DNA from: Macrotis lagotis
Taxonomy: Eukaryota; Chordata; Mammalia; Peramelemorphia; Peramelidae
Length of the DNA stretch: 64,000 nucleotides
Direction: 5' to 3'
NCBI RefSeq assembly: GCF_037893015.1
Contig: NC_133666.1
Location: 654,276,957 to 654,340,956, forward strand
This document shows positions 1 to 13,358 of this stretch, piece by piece; the stretch's first letter is position 1, and each line of letters opens with the position of its first letter. The notes under the pieces were generated by a model, which was given only the letters and a program-made list of their open reading frames with translations, ran no database searches and was not told the origin of the DNA. The translations under genes and the position numbers were made by a program.

Positions 1-1470
1 AGATTTCAACTTGAACAAATTGGACCTACCTGAAAATAGCTATCAACCCCAGAGGACTGAGTCCAAAGGGAGAGACCTGATCCTTTGCTAGGTACTATTT
101 CATTCATTGTACTTGTGTCCCTATTACAGTCTAGCAGATGCTTTATTAATTATATTAATATTTATTTACTGTGTGAACTGGATTGACCTAGTAATTAACA
201 AAGGACAGCAAAGCTCTACATTCTCTCATTTCATCCCCCTAACAACTCTATGGGGTAGGTATAACAGATTATCACGCTTTCCATTTTTCAGATGAGGAAG
301 CTGCGAAGAAGACAAGAGAAGTGATTTGGTTGGCCATGGTCATCCAATTGGGGACTGTCCCTCTTGCTTGGATTTGACAGTAAATATCTCCTACCTCTAA
401 GTCAGGTATTTTGGACACCACACCATCCTGTGTCGATATCCTGGGTTTTGAGGACCCCCAGTGTCCAAAGCAGACATAGCAGGTTCATAACCTTGTGATT
501 ATTTGGCACTTGGGGGTTTTCTCTTCCGTGTACTAGAAGTAACTCTTATTCTAAGATTGTCCACCTCCCAGTTGCCCAGCAGGACAAAAACTGAGTTGAT
601 GCATTAGTGGCTACCAAGACAAAGGTAGAAAGTCAGGGAGGAGACACTATCAGAGCTGGAAGGGTCCACCCTAGAGGTGATCTGGACTTGAGGATTCTTA
701 ACTTCACATAATGGATCCATTCAGCAAGACTGTTATGGAACCCTCCCAGAATTATGCTTTTAAATGTATAAAATACATAAGATGATGAAGGAAATGTATT
801 ATATTGAAATAGCAAAATATAAGAACCCTTGAATTATTCCAAACTATTCATTTTACAGCAGAGAAAATTAGTCAATCCTGCCTCTGTAAAACAATGGAGT
901 TTAAGATTCTCAAAGAATTCTGCATGCCCTGTCTTAATCTCCATGACCAAAATTATGAGACTGCTATAATAATCAGCCATGCAAATGTGAACAGGCTGCC
1001 TCTGGAGGGACACCTTCAAACAGTCCCTAAATGTCCCTTGCCAGGGGTGTTGAACAAGGGGATTCTTGAGCCAGTGTGGGTTGGCTTTCTAAAGGCCCTT
1101 CCACCACAGCAGGTTATAAAATGGTCTGCCTTAGGGAATGAGTTTTCTTATCATGAAAAATATTTAGAATTGGAACTTGGATGATCAGCTCCCGGAGGAG
1201 CAGTCTTACGCCTCCCTCCCCAATTCCAGTCCATCTGCCAGGACATCCCAGCAGAATCTCAGCCTCGAGAAGATCATGCCAATCCTCACAAAACACTCCA
1301 TTTCTACTCCACACATTGTTTCTGGTGTCCCTCTTCATTCCTATCTTCTGGTTTCCTTCCGGTCCCAACTGAAATTCCACCTTTGGCAGGAAGCCTCTCC
1401 CAGTCCCTCCATTCTAGTACACTCCCTCTGTTGATTTATCTCTATCTTGTGTATAACTTACTTATACAGA
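1..1470. other. Intergenic sequence downstream of CD320
   Basis: No coding exon seen. A MIR-like antisense stretch is visible at about 200-350 (cagatgaggaagctg...). The rest is unique or too decayed to name. Confidence 0.5.
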
Positions 1471-1473
1471 ATT

Positions 1474-1612
1474 GTTCGCATGCTGTCTCCTCCATTAGAC
1501 CATGAGAGCCCCAAGAGCAGGGACTGTTATTTCTACCTTTCTTTGTATCCCCAGAACTTTCGTAAAAACTGGTATACAACAGGCATTTAATAAATGTTTA
1601 TTGACCAACTGA
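1474..1612 (+). repeat. L2 LINE 3' end
   Basis: Contains ctcctccattagaccatgag, a gagcagggactgt motif and ends aataaatgtttattgaccaa, the L2 tail signature. Confidence 0.75.
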
Positions 1613-1619
1613 TTACACG

Positions 1620-2110
1620 TGTCAAATGGAACTCATTGGAATCAGAGAATCTCAAAAAGTTGGGAGGCACTACAGAGATCACCTTCTCCAACCCAGACTT
1701 CAGCAAGGAATCCCTCAAAAATACTCGTGCTTCTTAAAGACCTCCAGAAAAGAGGGAAAAAACATCTTCCCAAGCAAATACCTTTCACTTTGAGACAACT
1801 TAAGTTTTGGACACTTTTCTTTAGGCAAATTCTAAATTTGCCTTCCTACTGCTTCCATTCATGGGCCTCACCTGCTCTCGGAATAAGTCAAAACCCTGTC
1901 ACAAACAGCATGCCCCCCTGCCAAGTTTCTCTTCCACAGGCTAAATATTCCCAGGTTCTTCAATCAGTCCTCATATAGCATAATCATAAATACCATCATC
2001 TGACGGACTTTTTTCTGAATACTCCAGGCTATCAATATCCTTCCTAAAATGGGGTACTCTGAACTGAAGTGATCAGACCCAGGACAGAGGACAGCAGCTG
2101 ACACCTCCCT
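1620..2110 (-). repeat. L3/CR1 LINE 3' end, antisense
   Basis: Reads as the antisense of the CR1/L3 tail: aagacctccagaaaag, ttttggacacttttcttt, ggctaaatattcccaggttc and cttcctaaaatggggtactc occur in family order. Confidence 0.75.
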
Positions 2111-2339
2111 GATCTTGAATTTTCAATGAAGAAGCTGGGAATCAGAGGGGCTAAGTAGCCCAAGGTCACATAGTGAATTGGCAAAGGCAAAATCCCCAAG
2201 TCCCCCTGAACACTCCTGCTACTTCTCCAAAGTCCCCATCTAAGTACAGGGATATTTTCCTGAAATCTCCCCTGTGGCTCAATCACCCTATGGACCCCAG
2301 TCTCTCTCCTTCCTGAAATTATTTGACTTCTCTATATGT

Positions 2340-2570
2340 TGGCTTCCTCCATTAGACTGCAAGCTCCTTAAGGGCAAGGGCTGTCTTAGGGGTCCTATGA
2401 CGGCTCATAGGTTGAATAGATGGTCCCCATGGTCTCATCCAACTCTTGGGATTCAGTACTGTCTCTCCCCAGGAGTATATTGCTTGAATTTCAATTTGGT
2501 CTTTCTATCCTCAGTGTATATTATATAACCTTGTACCCAGTAAGTGCTCAATAAATGCTGAATTCAATCT
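2340..2570 (+). repeat. L2 LINE 3' end
   Basis: tcctccattagactgcaagc then cttaagggcaagggctgtct, ending gtgctcaataaatgctgaat. Confidence 0.75.
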
Positions 2571-2799
2571 AATTCAAACCATCACTTTACAAATAAGTTA
2601 ATAGATTCATTGAGGGTTCCTGGCTAAGGTGAACAAGATTTAAATAGCAAAGCCAAGAAAGTCTGGCAAGCCCCAATCCTAAACCCTCTGCCTTCCATAT
2701 CTCTCCTTTCCCTTCCCTTCCTTGCCTGGTTTCCCTGAAGTGGACAGCTGAATCAACTTTCAAAGATCCCTTTCAAGCGATTTCAATTCTAAGGGAGGA

Positions 2800-2970
2800 A
2801 ATATCATTTGCAGTGTTGATCTGGGTTCAGATCTCAACTCTGAAATTATGTGACCCCCAAACAAAAATCATCTCACCTTTCTGGACCTCTTTTTCCTGTT
2901 CAAAAAATGGGAATAATATTTATACTATTGACCTGATGGGTTACCATGGGGGAAGTACTTTATATATACC
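2800..2970 (+). repeat. MIR SINE
   Basis: ctgggttcagatctcaactc, followed by cctctttttcctgttcaaaa and aatgggaataatatttatac, the MIR 3' core. Confidence 0.65.
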
Positions 2971-3880
2971 TTATAGGGCTATCAAAATGGGAGTGATTCT
3001 TATGAACCTAGGCCAGTGGGACTTAAGTCTATGCCTCCATTTTCCTTTTAGTCTGCAGTAAAAGTTCCTGCTACCTTTGAAATGCCTGGCTTGAGTTTGT
3101 TGCACCTGTAACTTCTTACAATGAAGGGAAGAGATTCCCCAAATCTTCCAGACAGTCCCATCCAGTTTCCCCTATTGTCACACTCCACTTGCCCAGAAGA
3201 GGGTGTCAATTCCTCTGGGCGAGGGCAAGTTTCTTTCTCTACCTGCATCCACCCCATAACCTATGAGCTCTAGGTCAGATTCTTCTTCCATGGGGAGATC
3301 TTGAAAGGAGCCCAGAAAACAGACTGGAGGAAAGGTCTTAAGATTTGAGAAATGATTTTAGTCACAGAACTGGAGATCTGTACAGAGTCACTATACAGTG
3401 ACCTGGAAGCTGAATGGAGTGTCTCCCTAGGTGGCTAATATCAAGGCCACCAGTTTTGCTCAACAAAGAGCACAGCCCCAGAATCCGGCTGCATGAGGGA
3501 GGGATCAGGTCATGTGAGCAATCCCCTGTGGAGTCAACAGCCTATTCCCACCCCCCCACCCCCATGCAGACAGGATGTATTCTGTTGGAAGGAACCAAGA
3601 TCCACACCCATCCGGCCCTATCCAAGAGGTACCGGATGCAGGGCCTCCCAGGGTCATAGAAGAAGGCAACAAGGTCAGAACCTGTCAACTGTCTTAAAAA
3701 GAGAGGTAGCTTATGATGGAGGCCAATGGGGAAGAAGCTAACAGTCTTTTCCCTTCCCCTTTGCTCTCCCTCTTCTGGAGGACTTTGGGTTCAGCCCCTG
3801 AGAGGCCTGGGCCAGTTGCACAAATGGATGAGCAGTCTTGAAGGATCAAAAGCATTCCTGGAGGCCAAGCACCCTCACCC
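2971..3880. other. Probable CD320 3' UTR and flank
   Basis: No reading frame of note and no AATAAA on the minus strand. Some part must be CD320 3' UTR, but its end cannot be placed. Confidence 0.4.
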
Positions 3881-4035
3881 TCAGAGTAAGGGCGATGGAG
3901 TCCTCTCAGGCATCAGCAGGGTCTCCTTCACAGCTACTACTAGGTTTGGTTGGGGGAGGAGGTGCCACCGGACTTGGGCCCAGGTCTGGCAGCACACAAG
4001 GAGACAGGCGGCAGCCAGAACTCCACTCAAGGCAG
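3881..4035 (-). CDS. CD320: CD320 coding exon 6 (membrane helix, cytoplasmic tail, stop)
   Basis: The acceptor follows a long T tract ending cttttcag. It encodes [14 protein letters not shown] then the tail [19 protein letters not shown] and TGA at 3881-3883. The tail motif [11 protein letters not shown] parallels human VAMKESLLLSE. Confidence 0.9.
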
Positions 4036-7000
4036 CTGAAAAGAAAAAAAAAAAGGAGAGACTCAGGAGAGGTCAGCGCTAGAAAGGAGCTGAAAGATCT
4101 CTTGCCCAATGGCACATGATGGGTCAGTGGGAGGGCTTAGACTTGAACCCATGTCTTTTGACTTCAGGTGGTCTCCCCACCTCACTTGCCCTGCCCTGCC
4201 ATCTTCACATCTATCCCTTGGGCCAACCAAAGGACCACTGTCAGAAGCCAAGGCAAATGCACCCCCAACGCTGCCTGGCTCTGATGTCTTCTCTACCCCC
4301 AATTCCCAAGGGGCAGTAGCAAATGTAGCTTTGGGTTCCTAGCAGACACTGCTCTGAAGGCTGGGAACCCCCGAGCCTCCCAGGGAGGTGATGGTAGAGA
4401 GAACTGTTCTCATGGATTGAGCAAAAAAAAGGGGCTTAGTACAGGGTTCAAGAACCTAATGGAGGATAATTCAAACACGGGGCATCAGTATGCAGAAAGA
4501 GAAGAGTGGGCACTACTGGGCAGAATGGGGAAAGCCAAAAATATTTCCAACTGAGCTACTTTCCTAGGACTCCCTTTTCTGGAACTCCAGAAACTCCTCT
4601 GCATTCTGCATGACATCAACTCTGAAACCCACCTTTCCTCAGGCCTCCTCCCCCGGGGCCACTTCCTCCCCCATCCTCCACCAAAGGAGGCTTTGCAGCT
4701 TCTAGGTGTTGATTTCCTCCATTAGACTATAAGCTCCTTGAGGGCAGAAGCTCTCTTCAGGCTTCCAATATTTCCCAAGGTTTGGTATTGCCCAGAGTCT
4801 GGCAGTAACAGGCACATCTGTCAATATTTGCTGACAACCAAAAGGGATTATCTAACTACCTGGGACAGAACAAAAAATGATGATAGAGAAATGAAACCCA
4901 GGCTAAGCAGGGAGATGGCAGAAGGAAATTGCCTGCCCAATTTTAGGTCACCAATGGGAAAGAGAGAATGAGTGAAGCTAGGGCAAGGCCCCAGGCCTAC
5001 TCTGAGAGACTGGAGAAAAGGGAAGGTGCAGCAAGCCTAGAGTGGGATCTATGTCAGCTCAGCCAGAGAAGGGAACCAAGAATAGAGCACCAGCCCTGGA
5101 ATCAGGAGGTTCTAAGTTCAAATCCGGCCTCAGACACTTAATAATTACCTTAGCTGTATGACCATGGGCCAGTCACTTAACCCCATTGCCCAGCGAAAAA
5201 AAAAAATAACAGTAACATTAGAACATTGGATCTGTAGTCAGAGAAGGGAACCAACAAATTCCAGGCCAAGGAACAGAATGCTGACACCTAGTGAAAGTCT
5301 AGAGCGTTTTATGAAAAGGATGTTTTGTGAAAGTTTAGCAAAGAAGATACGTGGTAATCATCAAGAAGCAGCATGACTTTGTCCAAGGGAGATCCCGGCA
5401 GATTGATCTCAGTTGCTTTTTAACAGTTATTAAACTGGTCGATGTGGCATGGCTTATATGGCTGGGTTTTTTTTTTAACAAAACTATTTGACAAGACAAA
5501 GTGTTTTGTGCTCTCCTGTGGACAAGATGGGGATGTGGGTCAGATGATCACACAGGAAGGTAGCCATGGAACTGGTTGAACGATGGACTTAAAGAGCAGT
5601 GTTCTCTCTGAACTTATCTCTGCTTGGGTCAGCATGAACAGAACTTTGGATAACAGCAAAAACAACATCCTTAGCAAATTTGCAGATGACAAAGCTGGGA
5701 GGAAAAGCTAACACAGTAGATGACAGTTAGGATAGAGAAGACCTTGACAGCTTGGAATGTTGGGCTGAATGAACTAAGATGAATTTTTAAGGACAAATGA
5801 AAAGGTTTACACTTGAGTCCAAAATGCCAACTTCCCCAATCCAAGATGGGTGAAGTAGGCTTGAGTCCATGTGAAAAGATCTGGGGGTTCGGTGGTCTGA
5901 AGGCTCAATGGACTGGCAATGTTCTCCAGCATCCCCAAGAGCTAATATGATCTCAGACGACATTGGGGACATCCAAGTTTGAGGCCTGGAGGGGTAGCTA
6001 GGTGGTAGAGTGGTTAGAACTCTGGCCCTGGAGTCAGGAGTACCTGAGTTCAAATCCAACCTCAGACACTTAATAATTGCCTAGCTGTGTGACCTTGGGC
6101 AGTCACTTAACCCCATTGCCTTAAATAAAATGAATAAATAAACAGAAACAAAGATTGAGGCCTGGGAAAAGTCAGGCTTGTGTCCTCTGCACTGGTCATA
6201 TCAAATCTAGAGAACTGAGGGCAGTTCTGGGGACCACAATGAAGGAAAAATACTGACAAACTGGATTATCCAGAGAAGAGAAATCAGGACAGAAAAGGGT
6301 CTAGAAATTATAGGAAAAGCTGCCATTATAAATTGGTGCTTGAAGGTTTACAAAGCATTCTGTATTTTTTGATATCCAATCCTCACAACAAACTTGAAAG
6401 GTAGGTGCTATTATTATCCCCACTTTACAGTTGGGGCAACTGAGACTGAAAAAGGTTTCATTTTTGGTTGTGGGTATTGGTTTTTTTATTTGTTTTTAAA
6501 TGCCTTGAGTACAAGTCTGAGTCAGGATTTAAACTCAGGATTTCCTCATTGAAGTCCAGTGCTCTACCCATCATGTGACCAAGTTACTTCAGGAGGATAC
6601 ACTGAGGAAAATGGAAATGTTGGCCAAGAAACAAGAAATCCTGGGGAAGAGTGGAAGGCCTAGCAGGTGGATAGAAGGGGAGAACTGAAAGCAACAGACA
6701 GAAGTTGGAACAAACCATGCTTAGATATCAGGATAGTGTTCCTAGTAGAGAGAATGGGCTGCCCCCAAGAGGAAGTCTTTAAGCCCAGGCTGGAGGATTA
6801 CTTGCTGAAGAGGTTGGGGCATAGGTTCAAGTTAGATGGCCTGCAAGACTCTTTCCAATACAACATGTGTGCCCGGCAGAACCTAAGTACCAACAGGGTC
6901 AGCTGTTCTACCTGCTCAAGGGTCTCACCTGCAGCCATGACCAGGCCATAAGCACTTCGTCTTTCTGAAGGCGTGAGGCTTCCACGGCCTGGGGTGGTCT

Positions 7001-10000
7001 GGATTCCAGGAGCTTGTGTCACCTCTGAAATGCAAGCATTCTCAGGTCAGCAATGCCTAGTCTCCCATGGTCAGCTACATTCAAACTTAAAGGAATTGAA
7101 GACCTCCTGCATTTCTGAGCCCCAAAAAGCCACTAGAACCTAGCCAGCTGAGTGGTACAGACCAGAACTCATTAGGTAGGGACCCTCCCCAAACTGCAGC
7201 TCCCTGCCAGGTCCCTTACTATGGGTCAGAATCTACCTCAGACTGAATGTGAGTCAGGAGCCTCCCCCTCCCACCCCACTATCTGCCCTCCCCATCATTA
7301 CCAATACTTATCATCTGACTCCCTGCCCAGACAAGACAATGGAAGGGAACAAAATCAAACAAAGATGCAGGGAATTTCTGGTTTGGAAAGGACCTTAGAG
7401 AAAATTAAGTGATTTTTAAAGAGGACAACATGAAAAGGAAAGGAGGCTGCCGGAGGCTATGAGGCACAGTTATGAAGGACACTTCAAGGTCAGCACACCA
7501 CAGGATCCCCTCTACCCACCTCCCCAGGACTGATCCCTCCACCTCTCTCTCTCTCCTAAGGAAGTCTCTGAAGAAAGCAATAAGGAGGTACCTTATGGCA
7601 TTCTCTACCTCGTTACCCCCCCCCACCCCCCAGCAGAGAAAAGTGCCAAGGCTGCCTCAGAGAAACTGTTCCAAAGGCTGAGTACTCCATGTGCTTCCTG
7701 GCAAGAGAGAGAGAGAGAGGTTGCTGGCCCCTGGCCCAGAAAGGAGGAATGTCTATCCAGTCCATCAGCTGGTGGCCCACCTCTCAAAGTGAAAGCTCCT
7801 ACAGAATGCACCAGAGGCTATGGTCAGCTCAGCCCTCAACCTTCCCACAGCAGAGGAAATCTGTATTTGCTACTACAGGGGAAAGCATAACAAGGAGTCC
7901 ATGAAAGCTCAATATTCTGGAAGTCAACAGAGTGAAGATGTGTTGCCCACACTTCATGGATTCTTACCAGAGGTCCTTACTGTCTCATTGGCATCCTGAT
8001 TTCTTGAAGGGACAGCACTCCCATTCCCTGGCATTGGGGACACAGCTGTGGTGGTAGTCTGATTGCTGGGAGCTTCTGTTTTCCCTGCAATGAAACCAGT
8101 CAGCCTCAGATCAGCAATCTCAGTCCCTATGAACATCTCCTGTCTTTTACCTTGGGACTTCTCCCCCATGCCTCAGGGAGCTCCCTACTGGGCAGACTAC
8201 CTCCTGCTGTTCACCACCATCCTCTTGGACTGGAGGGGCATAAACCCCAATCCCCTCCGCAACCTGAGGGAGGGCCCTTAGCTCAGAATGTCTCCTTTGT
8301 CACATAGCTGAATGACTTCTCCCCATGTTCCCTCAGACTTCTCCGCATCCTTTCTGCATCCCCTGTTAGATTATAGGTTCCTGGAGAGTACATTTTCACA
8401 TCTGAATTCAGGATAACTTGGTGACTATTGAAGACCAAAAGGCCAGAAGTTAGGTGGGGGAACCTGCCCTGGTCCATATTCCAGAGATGCCCCTAACCTC
8501 AGGGATGTGCCAGAGCCCAGCAACCTGAGAGCTCAGGTCAGCACTGGCCAGACCTCAATTACAAAAGATTACACCCTGAATTTTAACTCTCCCACTTGAT
8601 GGCCCCTGGCACAGAAGCCCCGCCCCCCCATCATCATTCCTCTCAGGCTTTTCTAATCCACTACCAGGCTCTACCTTCATCTTGCCTTATCTTGCCACCA
8701 AAGTCAAAGGATGAATCCTCCAGGGGTTTCTGAAAGTCTCTCCTTCTTGGGATACCCATGACACAACACTAAAGTTCTCCCTCTGCCTGGTTCTCTAGCT
8801 GACTGAAAGGATATAATGTGCAAACATACAAGCGCTCACACACACCAACACCCCCATGAACACTCACCACAGTGATGTTCATCATTGCCACTGGCACAGT
8901 CTGGGTGTCCATCACACACCCATGCATGGGGGATGCATTCTCCTGGGGTACATTGGAACTCCTGCCTGGCACACCCTGGGGAGGATAGCTTCAAATGGCG
9001 CTGCCTGCAGTCCACAAATCGTTCATCTGTGCCATTGGGACAATCGTTGACCCCATCACAAAATCGGTATTCAGCCAGGCAGGGAGGCGGGGAACAGCTG
9101 ATCTCCATCCACGTGTCATCACATTCAGGTCCCTCACATCTGACTGAGGAACATGGCTCAGAGGGGCAGCGCTCCTCCCCTGGGGCACAAGGCTCTGTCC
9201 CTGCTCACAGGCAAGAAGGAAGAACATAGATCATCTTAATGTGGGTTAAGTTAGAGTGGAATTATGCTATAGGCCAAAGGAATCATATTGAAAACTGAAA
9301 ACTTTCCCCAAGTCTTGGTATGTCACTGATAACCAAAAGAGAGATTGAGAGATGGAGCGAGAGAGTGAGAGACAGAAACGAAGAGACAAATGAGAGAGAT
9401 AAAGAGAATGAGAGACAGAGAAGGGGGTGTGGGGAAGAGGAGAGAGGATCCAGGAAAAGATGGAATGGCCTTAGTGAGTAGAATGAGGGAGGCCTAATCC
9501 TAGAGACTCTTATAGGGATATAACTGATGGCACCCACTTACCTTGCCCCGGACAGATTTCACTTTCTAGAATGTGTAAGGTGATTAACCAATGTCTTCTT
9601 GGATTAGTCTACAGTATCCTTATAGGCATTTCTACTCACTTCTCCACAACACAAACATAATTCTTTACTAGTCTGAGGGCAAATTAGTCAACAAATAAAG
9701 AGTGTGGCACAGGAAGCTATAGAGTCAGAAGGAGAAAAGGGGCACCCACACAGTTTGGTTCATCTCAGTCACCCCCAGCCCACCCATTTCAGGACTTACG
9801 GCAGTAAGTTTCATCTCTGCCATCTGAACAGTCCTTGTCGCCATCGCATAGCCACTCAGAAGGGATGCAGATGCCAAGGCCACAAGGAAACTTAGAGGGT
9901 GGGCATGGCCCTTCCGTGTCTGGGAAACAAAGATGAAAAGAAAATCTAGATAACTGGGCATCACCAAGTCAGTCCAAAGCGGTACAACTAGGATGGTAAG

Positions 10001-10871
10001 TGAGACAACATAACACAATAGGAGTAAGTATGAGTCTGTCTTGGAATCAGAAGCCCTTGTCCTTGACTCCTGGCCCTATACCAGCTCTAAGCTTTCTTCC
10101 TCTTGGCAAGGTGAGGGAGGAGGAAGTGAAGGGGAGAGAAGAGAAGGAAGGACAGAATGGACAGATGAGGGACAGATAAATAAATAACAAAATAATGTTC
10201 TGGGTCTCATTACTTTCTCCTGGAAAAACTGAACCTTTGTTAACTGTAAATGAGTTTACTACAAATGTAGAAATAGTGATGGCCCCTGGCACAGAAGTTA
10301 AGGAAGGACTCTTGGGTGGTTATTTTCTTCCCATAAGTTGTGTACCCTTTCTACCTTGGCTCCCTCAAAATTTCTCCTCCTCAAAATTACATAGGCTTTC
10401 CCCTTCAACATGGACCCTCTAAGTTGAGTGGCTCAACTATTCTGGAGACCTATGGGAGAAATGGCTATCTGTTTGGCCTGACTGAGCTTGACCAGCTAAG
10501 GCCCCTTCAACATTACCCCAAAGTGGAATAAGGATTCCCTGGGGCTATCATTTCTCATGAAGGGGTTGGGGAGGGGAAAGTCACAGGGTCACCTTTCCAT
10601 GTTTACAGCTAGATAAGCTGCACCATTAACAGAGAGGGCCAGAGTGGTCCAGCAAACAGTGTGCCAGACCTGGGGTCTAAAAAACGTGGCTTCAAATTCT
10701 GCCTTGGGTACTAACTGTTCCACCATGGATGCAAGTCACTTCTCCATGCCTCAGTTTTTTCAATTATAAAAAGGAAATAAAATATAGCTCTAGAAAGCAT
10801 TCACATAGAGCTTTAAGATCTGCAAAGCACTGTGCAAAGATTCTCTGATTTGATCCTGGGAGGAAAGTATT

Positions 10872-10913
<42 letters not shown>

Positions 10914-13322
10914 TCCATTTTATAGGTTAGGAAATTGAAGCTGACAGAGGTCAAGTGATCTGCCCAGGATTCCACAACTAGTAAATGTTTGAATTCTGGT
11001 CTTCCTGATTCCAGCCCCAGCATTCTATCCACTGATATGTCTGCTGGTAATAACAATGACAATATACTCACCTCATACAATTGTGCATCTAAAATGAAAT
11101 ACTACACATAATGTTTTGCAAATTTAAAAGGGCTCTATAAATGTCCATTTTTTTTTTTTTGGTAATTATTATTAAAGCTACTGAGATGATACACCCCAGG
11201 ACAGAGAAAATGAAGATCAACAAACCCAACTCATTTTACTAAAAACTGCATAGAGGGGCGGCTAAGTGGTGCAGTGGATAGAGCACTGGCCTTGGAGTCA
11301 GGAGTACCTGAGTTCAAATCCAGCCTCAGACACTTAATAATTACCTAGCCGTGTGGCCTTGGGCAAGCCACTTAAACCCATTGCCTTGAAAAATCTAAAA
11401 AAACAAAAAAAAAACTGCAATTAGAGTTAGAAAAGGAAACTGACTTAAAAAGTTCTTGACTCAAAGTCAAGGTCTGAACTTAAGCCCCCATCTTCTAACT
11501 CCAAGAGCTTCCATGATGCCCCACACCATTTCCCAAATATCCAGCCAGCAGAGTCCAACCTTTCATACTTGTCCCTTGAACTGTTGAGGGACCTCCATTT
11601 GGGAGGCAGAGACAGGCCCTGCTCCCAGTAGTCACTTTCCATTTCCCAAACTCTCGAGCTCAGTTGCCCTTATGGAAGTTCTTCACAGAAACTCTTCCAA
11701 AATCTGAGAACCCACTGTACTTCCTGGAGAGAAGCACATGGTACTGGCCCAGGCCACATTTCCTCCCCAACATCCAAATGCTATTCCCAAAGTCAGAGAC
11801 CACCAGGGGGATCCTGCAAGCTAACAAAACTACCTTAATTCTGACTCTCTCTGCTTCGGGAACAACAGGCTCCTGTATCCTATAGCCCAATACAGTGAAG
11901 GGAAGAGTAAACCAATAAAGGTTTCAGATTTGGTGGAGCCAAGCAGAGTACAGAGAGAGTCAAGTTGACAGCTGCAGGGATTAGTTCATTTGTTTTCTGA
12001 ATGGACAGGGTTCTCATTACATAGTTTGAGGGACACAGCTAATAAGGAGAAGTGACCTCAAAAGTTTCTATGACCATTGATATGGAATCAGACCCAGCTC
12101 AGCAACTCCCAGAGAAACAGGAGTCTTAGTCCCTCTGACTGCATCTGAGTTAATGCTCCAAGGCTTAGACTACCAGCACTGAGCCTGGAAATGGTCCCCA
12201 CAGATCTCAGAGTCTCAAGATGACCAGGGCCTACCCAACCTGAGATCCCAGTCCTAGTCAAGGCCCCTCCCAAACTAGAGCCCTTTCCTTGGTACTAGAA
12301 CTAGCCAAGGAATAAAGGCTGCACTCAACCCTAAAGTTCTTCATTCCCTATCCTGCCTCCTCACCACCTGGAATCTCATTACTAGGTAGACTAACTTGGA
12401 ACCTCCTCATCTCCCTCAGTGGTCACTACCCAAACTAGAATGCCAGAGGGAGCACAGCAAACTCCTTGGAAAGCCTCCCTTTAAGGTGAGTTTGGAACTT
12501 TCCAAGTAATAAATGTTTATTGTCTGCTTTTCTTGACAACATGCCAACCCCTTCCTTCTCTTAGGTCTTGCACCTAAGCATACAGTCTCATTCACCAAAT
12601 TTCATCTCCCAGCCACCAAGGAGGGACAAAGGAGGGATCACACAGGGACTCCTTCCCACTGGGATCTCTCAGTAGAGGTGTGAGGCTCTCCCTTCTCAAA
12701 GTTTCATTAACTAAACTGAAAGGGGATAAGCACATGCACACATAGTATACACATGTACCCCCACATATGTGTACACACATACACCTACATATGTGTACAC
12801 ACTTTCTCTTCTTTACCACCATAAACATTATATACCCCACAAGGAAGGAGGTCAGAAAGCTCTACAGAACAGTGTTTGAACTGAAATGGCCTTAGAGAAC
12901 CTCTATTCTGAAAATGAAATTATTTGAGTTTCCATAAAAGGATTCATTAATAAAATACAAAAGGAGGTAGATAATCCCTATAACTGCATCCTGATTGAAC
13001 AATACCAAGTAAACAAATAGATGAATATATAAGTCAAGAAGACTAATGTAAAAGTACAGTGATTTGGGGTGCCTTGGGTTAATCATTCTGAGCATATACT
13101 CAATAAGTTTATATATATTAATTTCTCCACCCTAGGAGGAGCCTAAGGTTTATTATAATAACAGTCAATGTATGTGGAGGCATGACCAGAGTGGGAGAAC
13201 ATATCAAGGAATAACATACATGAAGTAGATCAGAAAATTGGAACATACATAATCCCTAGTCAATGAGGACCTGAGGGAGGGAATTGGAGTTTCAGGAAAA
13301 GATAAAAGTTGCTTGTTTTTTG

Positions 13323-13358
<36 letters not shown>

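Larger units (their letters stand above)
5270..6890 (+). repeat. L3/CR1 LINE remnant with insertions
   Basis: Blocks in family order: gtttagcaaagaagatacgt, aaatttgcagatgacaaagc, tgtgaaaagatctgggggtt, gagaatgggctgcccccaag and cccaggctggaggattactt. Split by a SINE (5993-6150) and a MIR-like block (6320-6575). In CD320 intron 5. Confidence 0.75.

Noticed and set aside
1-3880. CERS4 or another 19p13.2 neighbour at the left end
   Set aside because: Expected from synteny, but no exon could be read.
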